Shown here in pieces: positions 53,679-62,720 of a stretch of DNA of 64,000 nt (its first letter is position 1; every line of letters begins with the position of its first letter). The notes under the pieces were generated by a model. It saw only the letters and a list, made by a program, of their open reading frames with translations. It was not told the origin of the DNA and did not search any database. Origin of the DNA: Pelobium manganitolerans (GTDB lineage: Bacteria > Bacteroidota > Bacteroidia > Sphingobacteriales > Sphingobacteriaceae). The translations under genes were made by a program, and so were the position numbers. The stretch lies in NCBI RefSeq assembly GCF_003609575.1, contig NZ_MBTA01000026.1, forward strand, positions 186,001 to 250,000, in the 5' to 3' direction.

Positions 53679-54169
53679 AAACCTTAGTCAATATAGTTCG
53701 GGATAATCAGAAACAATGCCGAACTGCTTGAAAAAATGGTTTCCAAAAGTACGGAGAGTTTTTGAAAATTTACGGTTTAAACCTTTTTATGGTTTTCTAA
53801 ATTTTGTTGACGCTACATTACCGGCAAAACAATGCTCACGGCTATTTAAAGGTGTTTCTGCGTAGTATGTAGCTTTTGTAACTTCAAAGTTTTTCGATTT
53901 TTCGGTTACCATATTGCTTGTGTAGCTCGCGATTTTTATTTAAAAAAAATTTAAAGAAAAAATCGGCTAAGAGATTTTGCATCAAACATTGGGGAATAGT
54001 TTCCTTAGAGATGCAATAAATTCCCCATTTTTTTTTAGTTAAAGCCGAGCCAATAACTGGCCTGCAATGAATTTAGTTTTCTTTAAAAGTGTTGTTTGAT
54101 AATAGAATATTGCTAAAAATGCGTTCGAGACTCTTTTAAAAATACTAAAAATATTAGTATTTTTGAGCA
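53679..54169. other. Intergenic region with a terminator-like hairpin and a promoter-proximal palindrome
   Basis: A 490-bp gap between divergent genes. Contents: a terminator-like hairpin on the plus strand, GGGGAAT (53991-53997)/ATTCCCC (54020-54026) followed by TTTTTTTTT (54028-54036), with no gene ending upstream of it on this strand; and a perfect 11-bp inverted repeat AAAAATACTAA (54138-54148)/TTAGTATTTTT (54154-54164) ending 5 bp before the radical SAM start. The rest shows no recognisable gene. Confidence 0.5.
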
Positions 54170-55432
54170 ATGAATTTTGATCGCGTAAAAGAAAAACTGT
54201 CCATTTTGGCCGATGCGGCAAAGTACGATGTATCCTGCTCATCCAGCGGAAGCAAGCGAAAAAATAAAGGGAAAGGTTTGGGCGATTCTAGCGGAATGGG
54301 TATTTGCCACTCGTACACCACAGATGGGCGCTGTATCTCTCTTTTGAAAATCTTGCTCACCAACGTGTGTATCTACGATTGTGCGTATTGCGTTACCCGG
54401 CGCAGCAATGATATCAAACGCGCCGCCTTTACTGTGCAGGAAGTGGTGGACCTTACCATTAATTTTTACCGCCGCAATTATATAGAGGGTTTGTTTTTAA
54501 GCTCGGGTATTTTTAAAGATGCCGACACCACCATGGAGCGCTTGGTTACGGTGGCTAAAAAGCTTCGGGTGGAAGAGAATTTCAACGGTTACATTCATCT
54601 AAAAAGCATTCCGGGCGCGTCTGATGAGTTGATGAAAGAAGCTGGCTTATATGCTGATAGGCTAAGCATCAACTTGGAATTACCAACTACCGAGGGTTTA
54701 AAATTGCTTGCACCAGAAAAAGATCGCCAGCAAATGTTACAACCAATGGCCGCCGTAAAAAACGAAATTGCGCTTTACCAAGACGAGCGCAAAAAATTTA
54801 AACACCTACCCAGCTATGCACCCGCAGGGCAAAGTACACAAATGATTATTGGCGCTACGCCAGAAACGGACTTACAGCTGATACAAACCGCCGACTTTTT
54901 TTATAAAAGCTACAGCATGAAAAGGGTGTACTACTCGGCATATATTCCTGTGGCGCAAGATGCTCGCTTACCTTCTTTGCAATCGCAAGTGCCTTTATTA
55001 AGAGAAAATCGTTTGTATCAAGCCGATTGGCTTATGCGCTTTTATGGCTTTAAAGCCGATGAAATTTTGGAGGGCAAACAACCATTTTTAGCACTGGATA
55101 TGGATCCGAAGCTAGCTTGGGCGCTACGTAATCTTGATTTTTTCCCTCTAAATCTGCAAACAGCAGATTTAGAAGCTATACTCAGAATTCCGGGGGTGGG
55201 TTTAAAATCTGCTTGGAAAATAATAGAGGGACGCAAGTTCGGCAAATTAAGCATCAGCCATTTACAGAAGATGGGTGTAGCTGTAAATCGCGCCAAGCAT
55301 TTTATTGATTTTGGTACCTCAACCTTTTTAAACAAAAATGTACTGCATCAGCAAAACATAAAGAGCATCATCTTAAGCCAAAGCGTTAGCAAGTTTCAGG
55401 CGCATTATTCACCTCAATTAAGTTTGTTTTAA
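54170..55432 (+). CDS. Radical SAM protein of a putative DNA modification/repair pair
   Basis: A 420-residue radical SAM enzyme of the type annotated as putative DNA modification/repair protein (TIGR03916 family). The cluster motif CIYDCAYC is near residues 66-73 (in KILLTNVCIYDCAYCVTRRSN), and the C-terminal part carries a helix-hairpin-helix (ILRIPGVGLKSAWKIIEGRKFG near 340), which binds DNA. It forms a fixed pair with the next gene (DUF4130; stop and start overlap as TAATG). Such pairs are thought to act in repair or modification of damaged DNA bases; the chemistry is not known to me. A palindrome sits just before the start codon. Confidence 0.88.
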   Translation: MNFDRVKEKLSILADAAKYDVSCSSSGSKRKNKGKGLGDSSGMGICHSYTTDGRCISLLKILLTNVCIYDCAYCVTRRSNDIKRAAFTVQEVVDLTINFYRRNYIEGLFLSSGIFKDADTTMERLVTVAKKLRVEENFNGYIHLKSIPGASDELMKEAGLYADRLSINLELPTTEGLKLLAPEKDRQQMLQPMAAVKNEIALYQDERKKFKHLPSYAPAGQSTQMIIGATPETDLQLIQTADFFYKSYSMKRVYYSAYIPVAQDARLPSLQSQVPLLRENRLYQADWLMRFYGFKADEILEGKQPFLALDMDPKLAWALRNLDFFPLNLQTADLEAILRIPGVGLKSAWKIIEGRKFGKLSISHLQKMGVAVNRAKHFIDFGTSTFLNKNVLHQQNIKSIILSQSVSKFQAHYSPQLSLF

Positions 55433-56193
55433 TGCTTACGCTTCTTACATATGACCACAGTTTAGATGGTTTTTTTACCGCCGTTTTTGAAGTGTACGAA
55501 TATAAGTTTGAAAACCCTTGGATTAGAAAAGAGGGTTTGCCAGAACCGGCGCTTTTTGGCGGTTTGCACCGCGTAATTACCGATGCAAAAAAAGCTGAGC
55601 GGGTAATTAATAAACTTAAAATGCTTTTGGGCGAAAACGGCTTGCGCATGATTGTATATGGCCTGCTTACCGAAGAAGAACATTGCGAAAAACCCATTTT
55701 GGATGTGATACGCTACGCGATTGCGCATCCACAGAAAAAAGTTTTGGCAGATATGACCAACCTTTCTGTTTTAAAACTAGAGCGCTACAACAAGCAAGTA
55801 AACCGCGAAAAACACCGAATGGAAGCTTTTGTTCGTTTCCGCTTAATAGCCGATTCGGTTTTTGTTGCCGAAATAGAGCCGGATTTTAACGTAATGCCCA
55901 TTATAGCAAAACATTTCCGCCAGCGTTACCAAGATCAAAAATGGATGATTTTTGACCGCAAACGCCACTACGGTTTATATTACGATTTGCAAAGCGTGGA
56001 ACTGGTAAGCATAAACCACCAACAATCTTTAGATAAGCTGAGCAATTTAGCCAGCGACGAGGCGTTTTACAGCGACCTGTGGCGTATTTACTTTGATAAA
56101 ACCAGCATCGCGAGCAGAAAAAACAGCCGTTTACATGTACAACATGTGCCTAAGCGCTATTGGAAATACCTGACCGAAAAAAACTTCTTTTAA
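55432..56193 (+). CDS. DUF4130 protein, partner of the radical SAM DNA repair/modification protein
   Basis: A 253-residue protein of the DUF4130 (TIGR03915) family, the constant neighbour of the upstream radical SAM enzyme. Visible landmarks: LLTYDHSLDGFFTAVFEVYEYKFENPWI near the N-terminus, LLTEEEHCEKPILDVIRYAI near residue 85, FVRFRLIADSVFVAEIEPDFNVMPIIAKHFRQRYQDQKWMIFDRKRHYGLYYD near 128-180. The N-terminal part recalls a uracil-DNA-glycosylase-like fold in fused homologues. Its start overlaps the previous stop by one base, so translation is coupled. Its stop overlaps the stop of the convergent Ldh-type gene by 4 bp. Confidence 0.85.
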   Translation: MLTLLTYDHSLDGFFTAVFEVYEYKFENPWIRKEGLPEPALFGGLHRVITDAKKAERVINKLKMLLGENGLRMIVYGLLTEEEHCEKPILDVIRYAIAHPQKKVLADMTNLSVLKLERYNKQVNREKHRMEAFVRFRLIADSVFVAEIEPDFNVMPIIAKHFRQRYQDQKWMIFDRKRHYGLYYDLQSVELVSINHQQSLDKLSNLASDEAFYSDLWRIYFDKTSIASRKNSRLHVQHVPKRYWKYLTEKNFF

Positions 56194-57164
56194 AGATTTT
56201 TTAAAGCTGCCCACATGCTTTCGTCAACCGGTATTCCGTTGATGGTATTTGCTTCGCGGGTTTTTAAGGTTTGTTCTCCCGGATACCGCACTCCAGATGC
56301 ACCCTGTTTGGTATAAGCCAAAATTTCATCGGCAGTTTGTTGCGCGTTGGGGTATAAATCCATATCTAAACAAATGTAAACCTGCGAAACATTTTTTTCT
56401 TTTCCGCTTTCCGTAATGGCGCCGGTTGTTTGCCCGCCGCTTAAAATACTCGCTAATAAATCTAACATAATAGCCAAGCCCGAGCCTTTCCACATACCCA
56501 CGGGCAAAGGCCGACGGGACTTACGGATGGCAGCAGGATCTTTAGAAAGTTCGCCTTTTTCATTGTAACCGCCGGCAAAAGCCAGTTCGGCGCCTTTTAG
56601 TTCGTGCTCTTGCAATTTCCCGTAAGAATATTGCGCCATAGCCATGTCCAATACAATGTGTCCGTTTTTGTGCGGTACAGCAATAATTAAAGGGTTGTTA
56701 CCAATAGTGGGCAATGGCGAACCCCAAGGCGGCATAATACCTATGGTATTGGTAAAGTTGATGCCGATACAGTTTGCTTCTGCCGCCTGCCATCCGTAGG
56801 CGCCGCCACGCATCCAATGATTGGTGTTTTTTAATGCTACGCAACCCATTCCGTTTTGTTTAGCTAAAGCAATTGCGCGATCCATGCAAAATTTTGCGTT
56901 TAGCACACCCGGGCCTAAATTACCGTTCCACTGCTCTATAACTCCAAAACTTTTAACCAAACTCGGTTCGGCGTCAACATTTATAAAACCTTCTTTTATA
57001 TAATCTACGAAGACCGGAAAACGGTTTAATCCGTGCGAATAAACGCCGTCTAAACTGTTACTAGCAAAAACTTCGGCGCAGGCACCAGCCTTTGCATCGG
57101 TAAAGCCATACTTAATTAATACGCGTTTTAATTCGGCAAATAGGGTTTGGTAGCTAACGTACAT
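56190..57164 (-). CDS. Ldh-family (malate/L-lactate/diketogulonate) NAD(P)H oxidoreductase
   Basis: About 324 residues from ATG 57164 (MYVSYQTLF); an in-frame ATG at 57197 gives an implausible 11-residue extension. Family Ldh_2 (malate/lactate dehydrogenase, type 2), unlike the classical Rossmann LDH. Features: SNSLDGVYSHGLNRFPVFVDYIKEGFINVDAEPSLV near residue 35, MDRAIALAKQNGMGCVALKNTNHWMRGGAYGWQAAEANCIGINFTNT near 95 (nicotinamide-binding region with the conserved His), PTIGNNPLIIAVPHKNGHIVLDMAMAQYSYG near 155, and PVGMWKGSGLAIMLDLLASILSGG near 225. The closest type is 2,3-diketo-L-gulonate reductase (YiaK/DlgD-like), but substrate cannot be fixed from sequence. Confidence 0.85.
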   Translation of the reverse strand: MYVSYQTLFAELKRVLIKYGFTDAKAGACAEVFASNSLDGVYSHGLNRFPVFVDYIKEGFINVDAEPSLVKSFGVIEQWNGNLGPGVLNAKFCMDRAIALAKQNGMGCVALKNTNHWMRGGAYGWQAAEANCIGINFTNTIGIMPPWGSPLPTIGNNPLIIAVPHKNGHIVLDMAMAQYSYGKLQEHELKGAELAFAGGYNEKGELSKDPAAIRKSRRPLPVGMWKGSGLAIMLDLLASILSGGQTTGAITESGKEKNVSQVYICLDMDLYPNAQQTADEILAYTKQGASGVRYPGEQTLKTREANTINGIPVDESMWAALKNL

Positions 57165-57372
57165 GCTATGTTTATTTTGTAAGATGCGGGATTGCAAATA
57201 TAACTATTGTTTATTTATTGGGCATTTTGTGGAGAAAGTCCACAATTTTTATCTATTGCTGTTTTCATAAGACCTTGTGTAACAGTAAAGTGAGATTTTA
57301 TGGCACAGGTGGCACTTTTATTCGATATACCGAAGCATATCAGATTAATTAAATTTTTAAAATAACATCATT

Positions 57373-57693
57373 ATGAAAAAGTTCATTTTATCGGCTGCAA
57401 TTGTGGCACTAACAACCGTAGCATTTGCACAAAATAACGACAGCGAAACAACACCACAACAGCAAACCCAAGCAACTGCTGCCCAAGATAGCTCTACAAC
57501 TACGCCTGTAAAAATGGAAGATTTGCCAGAGGCTGTTAAAACCACCTTAGCATCAGAAGCTTACAAAGCTTGGACCCCTACAGAAGCCTTTTTAGTGAAA
57601 GAAAACGGTAACGAGTTTTACCAAATTAACGTGACCAAAGACGATGAAAAAGGGTCTGTTAAAATCAAAGCTGACGGAACACCAGCTTCTTAA
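57373..57693 (+). CDS. Small secreted PepSY-like protein
   Basis: A 106-residue protein with a signal peptide (ILSAAIVALTTVAFAQ, residues 5-20), a low-complexity Gln/Thr-rich linker (residues 24-45: TTPQQQTQATAAQDSSTTT), and a C-terminal domain of about 55 residues (PEAVKTTLASEAYKAWTPTEAFLVKENGNEFYQINVTKDDEKGSVKIKADG) like the PepSY/DUF2874 beta-lactamase-inhibitor-like fold. It lies just upstream of the sigma-54 response regulator with a terminator between. Its abundance and stress or envelope link are not known. A sequence resembling a sigma-54 promoter lies upstream but the match is poor (see rejected list). Confidence 0.75.
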   Translation: MKKFILSAAIVALTTVAFAQNNDSETTPQQQTQATAAQDSSTTTPVKMEDLPEAVKTTLASEAYKAWTPTEAFLVKENGNEFYQINVTKDDEKGSVKIKADGTPAS

Positions 57694-57739
57694 TTAAAAC
57701 CTGTAAAGGATTAACCTTAAATTTCTTTATTAGTGTGCT

Positions 57740-57770
57740 AAAGCCGGACAATTTTGTTCGGCTTTTGTTA
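57740..57770 (+). terminator. Rho-independent terminator of the PepSY-like gene
   Basis: AAAGCCG (57740-57746) pairs with CGGCTTT (57759-57765), followed by TGTTATTTTT. It ends the upstream transcript 15 bp before the response regulator ATG at 57781. Confidence 0.7.
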
Positions 57771-57780
57771 TTTTTGGACG

Positions 57781-59106
57781 ATGCTGAAGACTTTGATTAT
57801 AGAGGATGATACGTCTTTCTCGGAATTGTTAGAGGGCTTTTTGTCCAGAAACGGGCATCAAGTAAAGCTTTGCGCAAAAATAGCCACAGCTTTAAAAACG
57901 CTGTCAGAAGAACAATTCCAGCTCCTTTTAGTTGATTATCGTTTGCCGGATGGCACCGGGTTAGAAGTGCTCAGATACCTACGCGACAAGCAAATAGCTG
58001 TACCGGTTTTGATGATGACCAGTTTTAACGATGTACGTACGGCGGTTAAATCCATACAGTTGGGTGCATCTGATTATATTTTAAAGCCGGTAAATCCGGA
58101 TGAATTACTGGTTGCCATTGAAGGGGCGATAGCCAAATCTAAAACCCCGAAAACAGAAGTCGCATCTGCCAACTACATTAAAGGCGAAAGCGAACAGTCG
58201 GAAAAAATTTATCAGCATGTAGATTTGGTGGCACCCACAGAAATGGCTGTACTTATTCAGGGCGAAAGCGGTACTGGGAAAGAGCATATCGCCAGACTAT
58301 TGCACGCTAAAAGCGCCCGTAGTAGCAAGCCCTTTGTAGCAATAGATTGTGGTTCGCTATCTAAAGAGTTATCCATTAGCGAATTATTTGGGCATGTAAG
58401 AGGTTCTTTCACAGGCGCTTTAAGCGATAAAAAAGGGCAATTTGAGGTTGCAAAAGGCGGCACTTTATTTTTGGATGAAGTAGGAAATTTAAGTTACGAG
58501 GTGCAGGTGAAGCTTTTACGTGCCTTGCAAGAGCGCGTAATACAACCTTTAGGTGCTACAAAAACGGTAAACGTAGATGTGCGCATTATTGCCGCCACCA
58601 ATGATGATTTGCAAAACAGCATTTCCAATGGTGATTTCCGCGAAGATTTATACCACAGGCTAAACCAGTTTAAAATACAGTTGCCACCCTTGCGCGAACG
58701 TGGAAACGATTTGAAGCTTTTTATTGATTATTTTATTGCCGATGCTAATACAGAGCTCAACAGAAATGTAAAACAGCTTTCAAAAGAAGTAAAAGAAGTT
58801 CTTTTTAACTACGATTGGCCGGGCAACCTACGCGAGCTTTCTAATGTAATTAAAAGAATGGTTTTATTGAGCTTTACGGAAACCGCCCAATTGGATGCCC
58901 TGCCAGATGAAATGGTTTTAGCTATACAACAGCCCGCGCCACAAAATTACGGCAGTGATTTAAAAGTCAGCAACGAGCAAAATGAACGCCTGCTGATTGA
59001 AGACGCTCTAAAGAAAACGAAATATAACAAATCTAAAGCGGCACGGCTGTTAAACATCGATCGCAAAACGCTTTATGCCAAAATGGAACGCTATCAAATC
59101 GAGTAA
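57781..59106 (+). CDS. Sigma-54-dependent response regulator (NtrC type)
   Basis: About 441 residues from ATG 57781 (MLKTLIIEDD); the 9-residue upstream extension starting at 57754 overlaps the terminator and is disfavoured. Domains: receiver (1-120; DD at 8-9, phosphoacceptor Asp in LLVDYRLPDG near 51, conserved Lys in ILKPVNPDE near 103), AAA+ domain (140-385; Walker A GESGTGKEH near 160, Walker B GGTLFLDEVG near 225), the sigma-54-contact loop GSFTGA near 206 in place of the standard GAFTGA, and a Fis-type helix-turn-helix at 405-435 (NKSKAARLLNIDRKTLYAKM). It activates sigma-54 promoters after phosphorylation, probably by the adjacent hybrid kinase. Confidence 0.95.
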   Translation: MLKTLIIEDDTSFSELLEGFLSRNGHQVKLCAKIATALKTLSEEQFQLLLVDYRLPDGTGLEVLRYLRDKQIAVPVLMMTSFNDVRTAVKSIQLGASDYILKPVNPDELLVAIEGAIAKSKTPKTEVASANYIKGESEQSEKIYQHVDLVAPTEMAVLIQGESGTGKEHIARLLHAKSARSSKPFVAIDCGSLSKELSISELFGHVRGSFTGALSDKKGQFEVAKGGTLFLDEVGNLSYEVQVKLLRALQERVIQPLGATKTVNVDVRIIAATNDDLQNSISNGDFREDLYHRLNQFKIQLPPLRERGNDLKLFIDYFIADANTELNRNVKQLSKEVKEVLFNYDWPGNLRELSNVIKRMVLLSFTETAQLDALPDEMVLAIQQPAPQNYGSDLKVSNEQNERLLIEDALKKTKYNKSKAARLLNIDRKTLYAKMERYQIE

Positions 59107-61550
59107 TTCCGCTCGGCGATATAATCTATAAAACGGTCGAGCTTGCATAACAGGTAGTTAATTTCCTGTGTTAAATCTTCCGAGAAATGCTGGTTTGTTT
59201 GTAACTGGCTTTCCACTTTTCTAAATGCAAAAGCCAACTGTTTATAGCCAATTTGCCCCGTACGCCCAGCTAAACGGTGCACAATGAGTTGGCAAAGTTT
59301 GCACTCTTGCTGTATCAATTCGCTTTTGAGCAATAAAATGTCTGCTCGGCATTCGTCGGCAAAACGTTTCAATATTTTTGCTAACTGGGTTTCATCTCCA
59401 AAGGTCATTTTTTTAAGGTTTTGTGTATTTATGTTTTTAAATTCTGCGCTGTCGTCAATAAACAGAGATAAGAGGGTATTTTGGTTAAAAGGCTTATGGA
59501 TTATGCCGTCAAAGCCGGCATCTAAAATAATTTTCTGCTCGGCAGACAGTACCTGCGCGGTTACAGCGTAAAATTTTGTCCTGGGCGATACCTTTGGTTT
59601 CAACAGTTTAATCAATGCCGTGCCGTCTATCTCGGGCATCCGCATATCCATTAAAACAAAACCCAAGTTTGTTGCAATTTTGGCCTCTAAAACCGCTTTT
59701 GGATTCGAAAATATTTGATAACTAAGTCCATGTTGCGAGAGGATGGCGCTGTAAAGATCTAAAATAAGCTGGTCGTCATCCACTAGCCATACCATTTTTT
59801 CGGTGTAACAACAATTGTCACGTAAATCAGATGGAGCTGCTATTTTTGGCGCCTCCGCAATGGGCAACACAAGGTTTACGGCAAAGTTGCTGCCAACGCC
59901 TTTTTTGCTGCTTACTTCAATCTTTCCGTTTTGTAAATCAATCAGTTGCTTCACAATACTTAAACCCAAACCTGTGCTTTCCAAATCTGTCCGGTTTCCA
60001 TTTTTTCCATTGTCAAATTCCTCAAAAATGGAGGCCATTTGTTGTGCGTCCATGCCTTGGCCGGTATCGCTTACGCTTATTTTTAAGGCGTAATTTGTTT
60101 TCTCTTTGGTGTAGGCTAGGTTTAGGCTCACCGTGCCTGCATCGGTAAACTTAATGGCATTGCCTATAAGGTTAAATAAAATCTGTTTTAGGCGGAAAGC
60201 GTCTGCCTTAACAAACAGATTTTCAGAAATTTGTATGTTGTGGGTTAATTGTAGGTTTTTGGCATCTGCTAAAGGTTTTGTAATTTGCAAAACCTCATCA
60301 AAAACACTTTTTAGCTCAAAAACCTCTGTTTTAAAAATGAACTTGCCAGAGATGATACGGCTGTAATCCAGAATTTCATTGATGATGTACAACAGATGTT
60401 TTGCAGACAAATTAATTGCTTCTAAAGATTTTGATGCATCTGCCTGATGAAGGGCGAGCTGTTCGGAATAACCGATGATGGACTGCAGAGGCGTGCGGAT
60501 TTCATGACTCATATTGGAGAGAAAGCGTTGTTTGGCGCGGGCATTGTAATCTGCTAAATCTTTTGCCTCTTCCAACGCTTTACGGTAGCGGTTGCTTTTG
60601 GCAATGTCTGTTAAAATAAGGTAGCCCAACATCAGTGTAAGCGCTAAAAACGCAATTAAAATGATACTGATTTGCCGGATGCCATCACCCACTACCTTAC
60701 GCGCCGTAACGCCTTTGCGTTCTATCTGGGCCAAAGCTTCGTTACGCACCTCATTCAAAATATTCAGCATTTGCTGGGTTAATTTGTTAGATGTGCTTAA
60801 CAGATTACGTTCCTTATCTACAAATTTTTGGCTTTTTAAACGCTGGCGGTTTTTAATTAAATCCAAAGAATTTTCCATGCTGTGCAAAAGGCTGTCTTCT
60901 GCAAACTGATCTAAAGTATCGCGTTTTATTTTAAGCTCTTCGCTTACAACTTTGTATTCTTCAGGTTTCTTTTTTCCGAAGATTTTATTGAAGAAGCCCT
61001 TGTTTTTATCCTCTTGGATGGTGGTAACTGCCGTTGTGCTTTCGGTAGTGTAAACAGCGCTGTCTGTTTGGAAAGCCCTCTGCTGAAAAATTTTGTTTAG
61101 CTTTTCAATTTCTTTGGAGAAAGATTTGGTGCTTAAAAGGCTATCACGCACGGTGAGGTACAATATAAACTGGCGGTCGCGCTCGAGCAAAAGCTTCTTA
61201 ACAGATTTGATCCGCTCGGTTTGCATACTGTCTGCCGCATACAAAGCACTTAAAGTGTCCAAACTTTTTCTGACTTGACGGGTTTCGGCCACAAAACGTT
61301 CGTCATCGTGCTGGTTAATAGCCAAGTATTGCTGTTTTTGATCTAAGCGCGAAACGTTATTGAAGATTTGGTTCACCAGCGTCAGCTTCCGGTCCGGTGC
61401 CGATACCGCATCAACGGTTTTTATCATCTCGGTAAAAACCAGCTTGCTAACGCCCCATGCAGCCAATAGTGCAAAAATTGCCATTAAAAAGCCGAAAATT
61501 ATTTTGCCTTTGGTGGCCGATAAAAAATCCTGTTTAAAGTCCAAGTTCAT
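59094..61550 (-). CDS. Hybrid sensor histidine kinase with receiver and HPt domains
   Basis: An 818-residue protein. N-terminal membrane helix at about 16-33, an extracytoplasmic helical sensor region (about 35-285), second helix at about 290-310 (ISIILIAFLALTLMLGYLIL), coiled-coil, HisKA with phosphoacceptor His in SNMSHEIRTPLQSIIGY near 347, HATPase (DTGQGMD, GLGLSIVKQLI near 560), receiver with Asp in LMDMRMPEIDG near 632, and a C-terminal HPt with the phosphoacceptor His in LIVHRLAGRTGQIG near 758. The HPt implies a His-Asp-His-Asp phosphorelay. Its 3' end overlaps the sigma-54 regulator's 3' end by 13 bp on the opposite strand; the two genes are convergent, an unusual layout for a cognate pair. 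Confidence 0.92.
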   Translation of the reverse strand: MNLDFKQDFLSATKGKIIFGFLMAIFALLAAWGVSKLVFTEMIKTVDAVSAPDRKLTLVNQIFNNVSRLDQKQQYLAINQHDDERFVAETRQVRKSLDTLSALYAADSMQTERIKSVKKLLLERDRQFILYLTVRDSLLSTKSFSKEIEKLNKIFQQRAFQTDSAVYTTESTTAVTTIQEDKNKGFFNKIFGKKKPEEYKVVSEELKIKRDTLDQFAEDSLLHSMENSLDLIKNRQRLKSQKFVDKERNLLSTSNKLTQQMLNILNEVRNEALAQIERKGVTARKVVGDGIRQISIILIAFLALTLMLGYLILTDIAKSNRYRKALEEAKDLADYNARAKQRFLSNMSHEIRTPLQSIIGYSEQLALHQADASKSLEAINLSAKHLLYIINEILDYSRIISGKFIFKTEVFELKSVFDEVLQITKPLADAKNLQLTHNIQISENLFVKADAFRLKQILFNLIGNAIKFTDAGTVSLNLAYTKEKTNYALKISVSDTGQGMDAQQMASIFEEFDNGKNGNRTDLESTGLGLSIVKQLIDLQNGKIEVSSKKGVGSNFAVNLVLPIAEAPKIAAPSDLRDNCCYTEKMVWLVDDDQLILDLYSAILSQHGLSYQIFSNPKAVLEAKIATNLGFVLMDMRMPEIDGTALIKLLKPKVSPRTKFYAVTAQVLSAEQKIILDAGFDGIIHKPFNQNTLLSLFIDDSAEFKNINTQNLKKMTFGDETQLAKILKRFADECRADILLLKSELIQQECKLCQLIVHRLAGRTGQIGYKQLAFAFRKVESQLQTNQHFSEDLTQEINYLLCKLDRFIDYIAERNYSI

Positions 61551-61652
61551 TTAATCTTTGCAGCCAGCTGATATGAAATTATCGTACCAATTATGCCGGT
61601 TTTATAAAAAACGCTATTTAACTAATTTCTTTATTTTCATAGCTTCGCATTT

Positions 61653-62576
61653 ATGCAATTTACCCTTAAAAACGCCCTTTGCGTAGCGATATTTTCTTGT
61701 ATCTGCTTATTTAGCAAGGCTCAAGAAGCATATTTTGAAGTTAAACTTTGGGAGCAAGGACTACCCAACACAAACGGAAGTGATTTTGGGGGCTACGGTC
61801 CCGATGAGGTAAATTATAAACCCACCATGCGGGTGTTTTTACCCCAAAAGCCCATCGCAAATGGGAAAGCCATTGTGTGTTTCCCTGGCGGTGGCTATGC
61901 GCAAACCAACCCCGAGCGTTATGGCGAAACTTGGGCGCCTTTTTATAATAAGTTAGGGATTGCTTTTATTGTTTTGCATTACCGTATGCCAAAAGGCAAA
62001 AGCGCCGTTACTATTTCTGATGCCATAGAAGCTTACAAACAAACTAAATTACACGCAAAAGAGTGGGGGATTAACCCTGATAAAATTGGGATACAAGGCG
62101 TTTCTGCCGGGGGGCATTTGGCTTCTACCTTGGCAACGCATTATCAAGAAAAATTAAATATCCCTTTTCAAATTCTAATTTATCCGGTAATCACCCTTCA
62201 GGATCCTTATACGCATAAGGGTTCGCGCGATAACTTTATCGGCAAAATGCCAGAGCCAAAATTACCGTCAACAAAAGCATCGCGCCAAGCATATTTACAG
62301 GCCAAAGAAAAATATAACCGTTTAAAAAACTACTATTCTAACGAGTTGCAGGTGACTGCCCGTACGCCGCGGGCTTTTATCGCAGTTAGTGATGACGACC
62401 GTTTGGCTATGAACAGCATATTGTATTACGCCGCATTAAATAAAAATAAAGTTCCAGCCGTTTTACACAGCTACCCATTTGGCGGGCACGGCTGGCACAT
62501 TAACACCAAAGATGACAAATTTGCGTTTGCAGGTTTGGTAGAGGCAGAATTGAAAGCTTGGTTGGAAAGTTTTTGA
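61653..62576 (+). CDS. Secreted alpha/beta hydrolase (esterase/BD-FAE-like)
   Basis: A 307-residue esterase with a signal peptide (residues 1-23, ending FSKAQ). The alpha/beta hydrolase triad is seen: oxyanion-hole glycines FPGGGYA near residue 75, nucleophile in GIQGVSAGGHLAS near 152, Asp in SDDDRLAM near 250 and His in FGGHGWHI near 278. The pattern matches the BD-FAE/esterase-lipase branch often annotated as endo-1,4-beta-xylanase or acetylxylan esterase in Bacteroidota. Its role is likely deacetylation or de-esterification of plant polysaccharides or related compounds in the periplasm. Substrate inferred. It is divergent from the hybrid kinase and upstream of topB. Confidence 0.88.
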   Translation: MQFTLKNALCVAIFSCICLFSKAQEAYFEVKLWEQGLPNTNGSDFGGYGPDEVNYKPTMRVFLPQKPIANGKAIVCFPGGGYAQTNPERYGETWAPFYNKLGIAFIVLHYRMPKGKSAVTISDAIEAYKQTKLHAKEWGINPDKIGIQGVSAGGHLASTLATHYQEKLNIPFQILIYPVITLQDPYTHKGSRDNFIGKMPEPKLPSTKASRQAYLQAKEKYNRLKNYYSNELQVTARTPRAFIAVSDDDRLAMNSILYYAALNKNKVPAVLHSYPFGGHGWHINTKDDKFAFAGLVEAELKAWLESF

Positions 62577-62720
62577 AAAAATTAATAACGAATTTTCTCA
62601 TTCATTCTTTTATCTAAAACTCAAACACTTAAAATAAGCGATAGTTGTTTTGAAAACTAAAACGACGTTTAAATACTAAAAAACGCTTATTTTGGTGGGT
62701 TATTAGCATAATTGGGATAG

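Noticed and set aside
57300-57360. Sigma-54-like promoter (TGGCAC repeated) before the PepSY-like gene
   Set aside because: The -24 element is present but the required GC at -12 is at the wrong distance in both registers (GGCAC then TTCG), so the match is too weak despite the adjacent sigma-54 regulator.
59815-61554. Plus-strand open frames inside the hybrid kinase gene
   Set aside because: They are antisense to a protein with five recognisable domains and have no homology-like features.
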